NCBI GenBank assembly: GCA_007695365.1 | Contig: REDV01000123.1 | Location: forward strand, 1-36,661 | DNA from: Cryomorphaceae bacterium | GTDB lineage: Bacteria; Bacteroidota; Bacteroidia; Flavobacteriales_D; SKUL01 | DNA: 36,661 bases | Direction of reading: 5' to 3' | Shown here: positions 25,320 to 31,551 of the stretch, in pieces | Layout of the letters: each line of letters begins with the position of its first letter | Position numbering within the stretch: the first letter of the stretch is position 1 | The notes under the pieces: model-generated | What the model saw: only the letters and a program-made list of their open reading frames with translations | Database searches by the model: none | What the model was told of the DNA's origin: nothing | Made by a program: the position numbers and the translations under genes

Positions 25320-25821
25320 TGTACTGGTAGTGCGGCAAAGATAGCATTAGTTTACGCCGCGCCAGAAAGATCCGGCTTTTTACCGTACCGATAGGGAGAC
25401 CCAGCTCATCAGCTATTTCCTTGTAGCGAAAACCGTTGAAGTACATCATAAACGGTATGCGATAGGTGTCTTCCAGCTCACTCACCACATCAGAAACCTC
25501 GCGGTGGTGAAACATGGACTCCGGGTGATCGTCGTTTGCACTTTTGGTTTGGTTCAGGAAGAAGTTCTCCTCGGTAGTATCCACAATGGTATTGGCTCTA
25601 ACTGCCTTGCGGTAGTTGTTGATGAAGGTATTCTTCATGATGGTGTACAACCACGCTTTCAGGTTGGTGCCCTTTTTAAATTTTGAGCGATACGAAAGCG
25701 CTTTGTACATGGTTTCCTGAAGAAGGTCTTTGGCCTCTTCCTCGTCGCCGGTAAACTTGTAGGCAAATCCCTTGAGAGATGATTGCGCTTCGATTACCTC
25801 TTGATTAAAGTCGAATGTCAT
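25306..25821 (-). CDS. ECF-type RNA polymerase sigma factor
   Basis: A 171-residue sigma-70 family factor with region 2 (TGDEEEAKDLLQETMYKAL near residues 24-42 and LKAWLYTIMKNTFINNYRK near 54-72) and region 4 (FRYKEIADELGLPIGTVKSR near 130-149). I place the start at the ATG at 25821 (MTFDFNQEV) instead of the upstream ATG at 25881: a full-consensus -7 box lies between them at 25851-25858, so the upstream ATG would lie outside the transcript. It is the first gene of the operon and overlaps crtI. No anti-sigma factor gene is adjacent, unlike the CarQ-CarR pair of Myxococcus, so its activity is probably set by transcription, most simply by the upstream CarH-like regulator. It may amplify its own operon or switch on genes elsewhere. 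Confidence 0.88.
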   Translation of the reverse strand: MTFDFNQEVIEAQSSLKGFAYKFTGDEEEAKDLLQETMYKALSYRSKFKKGTNLKAWLYTIMKNTFINNYRKAVRANTIVDTTEENFFLNQTKSANDDHPESMFHHREVSDVVSELEDTYRIPFMMYFNGFRYKEIADELGLPIGTVKSRIFLARRKLMLSLPHYQYNDQD

Positions 25822-25895
25822 TTGTTTAACGTTTTTGGTGATTTGTTCAACAAACGTACAACACTGTTTAATGATTTCCAAGGATGGTTAAACAA
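25822..25895 (-). promoter_or_regulatory. Promoter and candidate CarH operator of the sigma-crt-phr operon
   Basis: On the minus strand a TTG (25881-25879) is followed after 20 bases by TACGTTTG (25858-25851), a full match to the Bacteroidota TAnnTTTG box. Plus-strand half-sites TTGTTTAA (25822-25829), TTGTTCAA (25843-25850) and CTGTTTAA (25864-25871) are spaced exactly 21 bases apart, and a copy in the opposite direction (TTAAACAA) is at 25888-25895. The middle half-site abuts the -7 box, the place expected for a repressor. That the CarH-like protein binds here is inference. Confidence 0.65.
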
Positions 25896-25957
25896 AATTT
25901 CTGTTAAATTTGGGTGGACTCACCCCCATCACCTGAAAACATGCTGATTAAACGCTG

Positions 25958-26845
25958 TTAAAGCGCGGTCTTAAAATCCTGTACGGACTCGGAAAAGTGC
26001 ACCGTGGATGGCGCATCGAAAGAAAAATCGCGCTGAAAGGAGTTCACTACGTGTACCGGAAGTTCACCCGTAACTTTCACAATAGCACGTAATACAGCTT
26101 CGATATCTTCCCTGGCATTGTAGGAAAGGAGGGCCGTAACGCACTCATCCGGTTTTTGGATACGGATTACTTCTTCGAGGTCTTTAAGCGGCACGGACTG
26201 ACCGAGATAAATGACTTTGTGTCCGGCCCTTTGAATGAGGTAGCTGTGAAAAAGCAGTCCCATTTCGTGGAGTTCACCTTCGGGGAGGAACAATAAAAAG
26301 GTGCGCGCATCGGGACGGCGCTGACCGGGCAGGGAGTCAATGGCAACCACCAGTTTTTGCCTGATCAGATTGGAGATGAAATGCTCCTGTGCTGCGTTGA
26401 TGCTTCCGGTGAGCCAGAGCACGCCCACTTTTTTGAAAAAGGGATAGATAACCTGAAGCATGGTGTTTTCAAAACCGATTCTGAGGGCACTTCCTGCGAG
26501 GATGTGATTGAAACGCGCCTCATCGAGGTCAATCATGGCAATTACAAGCCCCTCTACCTGCACGCGATGATCACCAAAATCGCTTGTAAACTCCACCACT
26601 CGCGCGTTGATTTCGTCGGGGCTCATTTTTACGATATCGGATATCCTCAGGCCCTTTTGGTTGAGCACGGCCACATTCAGGAGCTTTCGCAATTCATCTC
26701 CCGAATAGTTCCTTATATTGGTGTCGCTCCGCAGCGGGGTAAGCAGGTTGTAGCGCTGCTCCCACATGCGAATGGTGTGTGCTTTCACGCCGGAAAGCCG
26801 CTCCAGGTCTTTAATGGAATACTGTGCTGCAGGTGCTGAGTTCAT
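25958..26845 (-). CDS. carH: MerR-type regulator with B12-binding domain (CarH/LitR-like photoreceptor)
   Basis: A 295-residue regulator. The N-terminal MerR winged helix (YSIKDLERLSGVKAHTIRMW, residues 9-28, and NYSGDELRKLLNVAVLNQ) binds DNA; a helical B12-cap and a Rossmann-like B12-binding domain follow. The diagnostic CarH residues are present: Wx9EH at Trp144/Glu154/His155, and ExHxxG at 191-196, whose His193 is the expected cobalt ligand. In CarH proteins adenosylcobalamin in the dark gives a tetramer that binds DNA, and light breaks the Co-C bond and releases it. The gene lies just upstream of the sigma-crt-phr operon and diverges from uvrC. Half-sites on its own promoter suggest autorepression. 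Family and B12-motif calls are strong; light response is inferred. Confidence 0.88.
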   Translation of the reverse strand: MNSAPAAQYSIKDLERLSGVKAHTIRMWEQRYNLLTPLRSDTNIRNYSGDELRKLLNVAVLNQKGLRISDIVKMSPDEINARVVEFTSDFGDHRVQVEGLVIAMIDLDEARFNHILAGSALRIGFENTMLQVIYPFFKKVGVLWLTGSINAAQEHFISNLIRQKLVVAIDSLPGQRRPDARTFLLFLPEGELHEMGLLFHSYLIQRAGHKVIYLGQSVPLKDLEEVIRIQKPDECVTALLSYNAREDIEAVLRAIVKVTGELPVHVVNSFQRDFSFDAPSTVHFSESVQDFKTAL

Positions 26846-26901
26846 TGCGGTATATCTTGTTCAAAGGAAACAACGCTGCCAGGGAAAGTGTTTAGCGTTT
26901 C

Positions 26902-26949
26902 TTGTTCAAATGTTAAACAAAGGTAGACAATTTTCCGCTGATAGTTCAA
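26902..26949 (-). promoter_or_regulatory. Promoter and palindromic candidate operator of the CarH-like gene
   Basis: On the minus strand TTG (26949-26947) and TACCTTTG (26925-26918) are separated by 21 bases, a good Bacteroidota promoter. The -7 box is overlapped by an imperfect 19-bp inverted repeat, TTGTTCAA-ATG-TTAAACAA (26902-26920). Another TTGTTCAA lies in the leader at 26857-26864. This arrangement fits autorepression. Confidence 0.6.
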
Positions 26950-26978
26950 ATTTGGTTCAATATTCACCCTTACCTTTG
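26942..26978 (+). promoter_or_regulatory. Candidate uvrC promoter with two direct half-sites
   Basis: TACCTTTG at 26971-26978 fully matches the -7 box but lies only four bases before the uvrC ATG, so the transcript would be leaderless or nearly so. The half-site variants TAGTTCAA (26942-26949) and TGGTTCAA (26953-26960) are 11 bases apart in direct orientation just upstream. The -33 box is poor (TTG at 26952-26954, spacing 16). Confidence 0.45.
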
Positions 26979-26982
26979 CGAT

Positions 26983-28773
26983 ATGTCGCTCGAAGCGAAA
27001 ATAGCTGCTGTTCCGCGCAAGCCGGGCATTTACCAGTTTTACGACTCCGAAGGAAAGATTCTGTATATCGGGAAGGCGGTCAATCTGCGTAGCCGGGTAG
27101 GATCATATTTCACGAAAGCCGGCGGCCATAGCGGCAAGACCCGGCTGATGGTGAAGCGCATTGCCGACATCCGATTTATTGTAGTTGACAATGAATATGA
27201 TGCGCTTCTGCTCGAAAACAACCTGATTAAAAAGCACCAGCCGCGCTACAACGTGATGCTGAAGGATGACAAGACCTACCCGTGGATCTGTATCCGCAAC
27301 GAGCGTTTTCCGCGAGTGTTTGCCACCCGTCAGCTGTTGAAGGACGGCTCACAGTACTTCGGGCCCTATGCTTCGGTAAAAGCCATGCACACCGTGCTGG
27401 ATGTCATCAAGCAACTGTATCCGCTTCGAACCTGTGCATTTCCGCTCACCGAAAAAAATGTAAAGCAACGCCGCTACAGGGTGTGTTTGGAGTATCACAT
27501 TGGTAATTGCCTGGGGCCTTGCGAAGACTTGTTATCGGAAGATGACTACAATGCATCCATCCGCGAAGTGGCCGATATCCTGAAAGGGGATGCGCAGGTA
27601 GTGGTAAGCACCCTGAAGAACCGCATGAAGCAACTCGCCGAAGAGCTCAAGTTTGAGGAGGCGCAGGAGTGCAAGGAAAAGCTCGAAGCACTGGAGAAAT
27701 TCCGCAGTAAATCAACCGTGGTGAACCCATCCATACACAACGTGGATGTATTTACCGTGGTGAGCGACCAGAATGCCGGCTACGTGAACTTCCTGAAAGT
27801 GGCCAACGGAGCGGTGATTCAGGGGCATACTTTGCAGATAAAGAAAAGGCTCGAAGAAACGCATCAGGAGCTACTGCAAATAGGCATTGCCGAAATCCGG
27901 CAGCGTTTTGCCAGTCAGGCACCGGAAATTCTGGTTCCTTTTGAGCCCGAAATAACGCTGCCCGGCGTAAAATGGGTGGTGCCGCAAAGGGGCGACAAGA
28001 GGAAGCTGCTGGATTTGAGCGAGCGCAACGCCAAGTACTTTATGCTTGATCAACACCGCCAGGAGCGATTTACCGACCCCTCGCGCTTCAAAGACCGCGT
28101 GCTGGAGCAAATCAAAAATGACCTCCGCCTTAAGGAAATTCCGCGGCATATTGAGTGTTTCGACAACTCCAACATGCAGGGAACTCACCCGGTGGCAGCT
28201 TGCGTGGTATTTCGCGATGGCAAGCCCTCCAAAAAGGAGTACCGGCACTTCAACATCAAAACGGTGACAGGCCCCGATGACTACGCCTCCATGCGCGAAG
28301 TGGTGTATCGGCGCTACGCACGGCTAATGCGCGAAGGACAATCGCTACCCCAACTGATCGTTATAGACGGTGGTAAAGGGCAGCTCAGCGCAGCGGTGGA
28401 GAGCCTGGAGCAACTCGGACTTATCGGCAAGCTTGCGGTGATTGGCATTGCCAAGCGACTGGAAGAAATTTACTACCCCGACGACCCGGTTCCGCTGTAT
28501 CTGAACAAAACCTCTGAATCGCTCAAGGTTATTCAGCACCTGCGCAATGAGGCTCACCGCTTTGGCATTGAGCACCACCGCAACCTGAGAAGCAAGAATG
28601 CCTTGGGCACATCCCTCACCGACATTCCCGGCATAGGTCCGTCCATGGCGCAAAAACTGCTGCGCGCGTTTAAATCGGTAAAGCGCGTTGCCGGGGCCAA
28701 AGAAGAAGAACTGGCCGAAGTTGTGGGACCGGCAAGGGCCAGGGTGATATTGAAGCACCTCGCGCAGTCCTAA
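26983..28773 (+). CDS. uvrC: Excinuclease ABC subunit C
   Basis: It makes both incisions around bulky or UV lesions in nucleotide excision repair after UvrA and UvrB load. The 596-residue protein is full length: a GIY-YIG nuclease domain (PGIYQFYDSEGKILYIGKA, residues 14-32), a Cys motif CLEYHIGNCLGPC near 168-180, the UVR domain that binds UvrB (FEEAQECKEKLEALEKF near 216-232), the RNase H-like C-terminal nuclease (IECFDNSNMQGTHPVA near 388-403, IDGGKGQL near 461-468) and a helix-hairpin-helix pair (IPGIGPSMAQKLL near 549-561). It diverges from the CarH-like gene across 137 bases and shares that regulator's candidate half-sites. Its TAA overlaps the stop of the convergent glycosyltransferase gene. 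Confidence 0.96.
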   Translation: MSLEAKIAAVPRKPGIYQFYDSEGKILYIGKAVNLRSRVGSYFTKAGGHSGKTRLMVKRIADIRFIVVDNEYDALLLENNLIKKHQPRYNVMLKDDKTYPWICIRNERFPRVFATRQLLKDGSQYFGPYASVKAMHTVLDVIKQLYPLRTCAFPLTEKNVKQRRYRVCLEYHIGNCLGPCEDLLSEDDYNASIREVADILKGDAQVVVSTLKNRMKQLAEELKFEEAQECKEKLEALEKFRSKSTVVNPSIHNVDVFTVVSDQNAGYVNFLKVANGAVIQGHTLQIKKRLEETHQELLQIGIAEIRQRFASQAPEILVPFEPEITLPGVKWVVPQRGDKRKLLDLSERNAKYFMLDQHRQERFTDPSRFKDRVLEQIKNDLRLKEIPRHIECFDNSNMQGTHPVAACVVFRDGKPSKKEYRHFNIKTVTGPDDYASMREVVYRRYARLMREGQSLPQLIVIDGGKGQLSAAVESLEQLGLIGKLAVIGIAKRLEEIYYPDDPVPLYLNKTSESLKVIQHLRNEAHRFGIEHHRNLRSKNALGTSLTDIPGIGPSMAQKLLRAFKSVKRVAGAKEEELAEVVGPARARVILKHLAQS

Positions 28774-30182
28774 ACCGCATTCGGGTTCAGAACTTGCAGT
28801 AATTCATGGTTGAGCTCCTTTTGGAAGAAATGGTCCGGATTAAACGCTTGAGAAGGATAATCAAGTTTCATTGGGTCTTCATCGGCGTGCATTTTTGCCG
28901 CTACACCCAATGCAGCAATGGCTTCCACAAACGCGGCCATTTTATCTGAGTGTAACACTGCCCGCTTCAACCCGGGGAATCTTGTGGCTTCAAACAGCGT
29001 ATTGCTGTACATGCTCACGTAGTACTGGCACTTTCCGTAAAGATAGTCGAGGCTTGAGGAGCACACAAGCACATTGGGCAAACCTGTCACATCAGCATAT
29101 AGCGCGGGGGCTTCGGCCGGATGCAGTTTAATCACTATACCTGTTTCCGGGTTCTCCTTAAGGTACCTTTTTGACAAGGAGCCAATCAACTCATTAAATG
29201 CGACGTGACGCAAGTTTTGGGTGCCAACGAGAACCCTGGTAGAGTACTTTTCAGAAAATCGCGCTAATTCATCTGCATCTTGCCCCGGCATCGGGTTGCG
29301 CAAAAAGTAATCGCCGAAAACCTTGATTTGTCCGGGTTCGTATTCCGCCCCTTGTTGAAGTTGCTCTTTCCAGTAGTTGCCAAAAAGCCAAACCTCATCG
29401 GCAAAAAGCGCCCGCTTTGCCACCGGTTTGATTTTTTGAGGATAGACGTAAAAATGTGAAGCAGGCGTAATGACTCCATGCTGCAACTCTATCACCTTGA
29501 TCTGCAGGCTTCGTGCAGCAGCAATAAAATACTCGGTATAATAGCCGGGGGCCATCACTACCATACTGGGTTCTGTTAGCTCAAGATAAGCGCGCACAGC
29601 CCTGTAGGCCTGCCAGAATTCATCCAGACCAGCTTCAATGTGCCTTACATCCTCCCTGGTCAAGGTGGTTCTTTCAGGAACTCTCTGCAAAATACGCCTG
29701 AACCCAGATATCATTTTTCTGTCATGCGCATTCAGTTTGAGGTTTCTCCCCGAAGCAATAATTTCTCCTATATGCGCATCCGCAGAGGGCTCGCCGTTCG
29801 CCTTGCCCCGCAAATACACCACATAGTACTCTTCTCTTTTCAGTTTTTCTGTTAATTTGCTCAAATACTGATGTTTCAGAACCCCTTCTACATCAACAAA
29901 CCTCGGAGGAACAAGGTACATTAAATCCGGCTTCTTCTTCGTTCGGGGCCGATGAAGACCACGAACTCCACGAAGTCTGGCGCGTAACTTCGAAAGAAAA
30001 AGACGCAGAGAGATTTTGGCAAAAGACTGGCCGATGTAGGTAGTCCGGTCATGTTCACCTATTCGCCGAAACACTGAATCCTGGGCTACCTTCAGCAAGT
30101 TGAAGCCCTCACAGTCAAAAACGCCGGGGTCATCAAAAGAGGCAAGAAAGCGCTCAGAAACCGGTGGCTTTTGAAGCTGCAT
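28770..30182 (-). CDS. Putative GT-B-like glycosyltransferase of capsule/LPS type
   Basis: A 470-residue cytoplasmic protein without membrane segments. The C-terminal half resembles the GT-B fold of capsule and ulosonic-acid transferases: a QHG motif at 234-236 (VIELQHGVITPAS), a VKVFGDYFL-type strand near 287, a KLHP motif at 352-355 and a nucleotide-binding region with SNTLFEA at 393-399. The QHG/KLHP/SxxxxEA set is seen in polysialyltransferase-, KpsC/KpsS- and CDP-glycerol-transferase-like enzymes, which often use CMP- or CDP-linked donors. That agrees with the cytidylyltransferase two genes upstream. Its ATG overlaps the HAD phosphatase stop by one base. The DNA is AT-richer than that of uvrC, as is common for glycan genes. 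The acceptor is unknown. Confidence 0.68.
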   Translation of the reverse strand: MQLQKPPVSERFLASFDDPGVFDCEGFNLLKVAQDSVFRRIGEHDRTTYIGQSFAKISLRLFLSKLRARLRGVRGLHRPRTKKKPDLMYLVPPRFVDVEGVLKHQYLSKLTEKLKREEYYVVYLRGKANGEPSADAHIGEIIASGRNLKLNAHDRKMISGFRRILQRVPERTTLTREDVRHIEAGLDEFWQAYRAVRAYLELTEPSMVVMAPGYYTEYFIAAARSLQIKVIELQHGVITPASHFYVYPQKIKPVAKRALFADEVWLFGNYWKEQLQQGAEYEPGQIKVFGDYFLRNPMPGQDADELARFSEKYSTRVLVGTQNLRHVAFNELIGSLSKRYLKENPETGIVIKLHPAEAPALYADVTGLPNVLVCSSSLDYLYGKCQYYVSMYSNTLFEATRFPGLKRAVLHSDKMAAFVEAIAALGVAAKMHADEDPMKLDYPSQAFNPDHFFQKELNHELLQVLNPNAV

Positions 30183-30820
30183 TACAAGCAGTTAAAATCG
30201 CGAATGTAGTACACCGAAATATCCTCGAGCGCTGGATTATTGAAGCCAAGAAAATCGACGCCGTGCGCCGCAGCGGCCTCGTAATCGTTGATGGAATCGC
30301 CTATCAGGGCTGTAGATTGCGGTGTGTAGCCATGCTGCTCCATCAAGCGGCCCACCCACTCTTTTTTGGGTGTTGGCGACCCGTGAATGGACTCAAAGAA
30401 ATGACTAAGCTCCAGGATGTCGCAAAGTTTTCTCAACTCCTGCTGATCCGAACCCGACACTACATGCATTGCGAAGTCGTTGTGCTTTCGCTCCAAAAAC
30501 CGGTGCGTGGGTTGAATGAGCAAATCGGGATTTCCGAGTTCCTCGAGCATGATGCGCGAAAAAGCTGCGGCCAGCTCTGCCAAACGCTCGTCCGACAATT
30601 CCTCACCGCGAATTTCTTCAAAAAAGTAGCGGAACTTCACGTAGCGCGACAAGCCTCCATTTTTCCTGTGATAGGCCAGCAGTGATTCAACCTGGTCTGT
30701 CGGAAAATCCTCCAGCACCCGCACAAACCCGCGGTCGCGAATGGGCATGGAGTTTAGAATCACGCCGTCAAAATCCCACAACAGGGTTTCGTAGTGATGG
30801 ATATTAGACTTATCACTCAC
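30182..30820 (-). CDS. HAD superfamily phosphatase
   Basis: A 212-residue hydrolase of the phosphoglycolate phosphatase-like HAD class with a small helical cap after motif I. Catalytic features are complete: the nucleophile Asp16 and acid Asp18 (LLWDFDGVILNS), motif II VVSGSDQQE near 119-127, a motif III lysine in TPKKEW near 149-154, and motif IV LIGDSINDYEAA near 171-182. It overlaps the cytidylyltransferase and the glycosyltransferase genes by four and one bases, so it is made together with them. By analogy with KdsC in Kdo synthesis, it may remove phosphate from the aldol product before CMP activation; that is inference, and KdsC itself is a smaller, capless relative. Confidence 0.87.
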   Translation of the reverse strand: MSDKSNIHHYETLLWDFDGVILNSMPIRDRGFVRVLEDFPTDQVESLLAYHRKNGGLSRYVKFRYFFEEIRGEELSDERLAELAAAFSRIMLEELGNPDLLIQPTHRFLERKHNDFAMHVVSGSDQQELRKLCDILELSHFFESIHGSPTPKKEWVGRLMEQHGYTPQSTALIGDSINDYEAAAAHGVDFLGFNNPALEDISVYYIRDFNCL

Positions 30821-31551
30821 TGTTCTCTACGCTTTATTTCGGCAATTACACGCTCAACGTCCTCCGGTGTATCAACAGCGATGGAATCTTGCGAAAGTTC
30901 AATCATCCGAACTTCGTAACCCATCTCAAGGAAGCGCAGGATTTCTATATCCTCCATACTTTCAAGGGGCGTTTTTTGGTTTCGTGAGGCGAAGTCCATC
31001 AGGGCTGTTTTTGGAAAGGCATAGACGCAAATCTGGCGCCATGCCCTGTAAAATTCATTCTGCTTGTGCCCGGGAATAGGGCTTCGCGACATGTACAGCA
31101 AACGGCCATCAGGGCGCAGTACCACCTTCGGCACTGAGGTGCTACGGTATGAATGCTCATCCGAAATCGGTGCAAAACCATTGATCACCTCACCCGGGTG
31201 GTTCCGCGCAGCTTCTACGGTTCGGGTAATATCTTCCGGATTGAAAAGGGGTTCATCACCCTGCACATTCACGTAAAACGACGCATCCATTTCTTTCGCC
31301 ACAGCCGCCACGCGGTCGGTACCGGTAAGGCATTTTTCGGGTGTCATCAGCACGCGCATTCCGCGCTCCTCGCAATGGTCAAAAATTTTGGGGTGGTCGG
31401 TGGCAACCACTACCTGGTCTTCGGGCAGTGCTTTGAGGCATTGCCGGTAGGTTCGTTCAATCATGGATTGCCCACAAAGATTCACGAGCGGCTTTTCGGG
31501 CAGCCGGGTGCTTTTTAGGCGGGCCGGTATAACTACGAGAAACTCCATCAA
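30817..31551 (-). CDS. KdsB-like cytidylyltransferase (CMP-sugar acid synthase)
   Basis: A 244-residue nucleotidyltransferase of the CMP-Kdo synthetase family, which activates 3-deoxy-2-keto sugar acids with CTP. The nucleotide-binding start is PARLKSTRLPEKPL (9-22), and VNVQGDEPLF (94-103) carries the Mg-binding Asp. The end SIAVDTPEDVERV (223-235) also fits. Two positions differ from true KdsB: the conserved R-H-[IL]-G-[IL]-Y segment reads RQICVY (172-177), with Gln in place of His and Cys in place of Gly, and the late motif is TPLESMEDIEIL in place of the usual LE-LEQL form. This suggests a substrate other than Kdo. It overlaps its neighbours by four bases each way in a four-gene cassette. 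A separate, standard kdsB would be expected elsewhere in the genome. Confidence 0.85.
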   Translation of the reverse strand: MMEFLVVIPARLKSTRLPEKPLVNLCGQSMIERTYRQCLKALPEDQVVVATDHPKIFDHCEERGMRVLMTPEKCLTGTDRVAAVAKEMDASFYVNVQGDEPLFNPEDITRTVEAARNHPGEVINGFAPISDEHSYRSTSVPKVVLRPDGRLLYMSRSPIPGHKQNEFYRAWRQICVYAFPKTALMDFASRNQKTPLESMEDIEILRFLEMGYEVRMIELSQDSIAVDTPEDVERVIAEIKRREQ

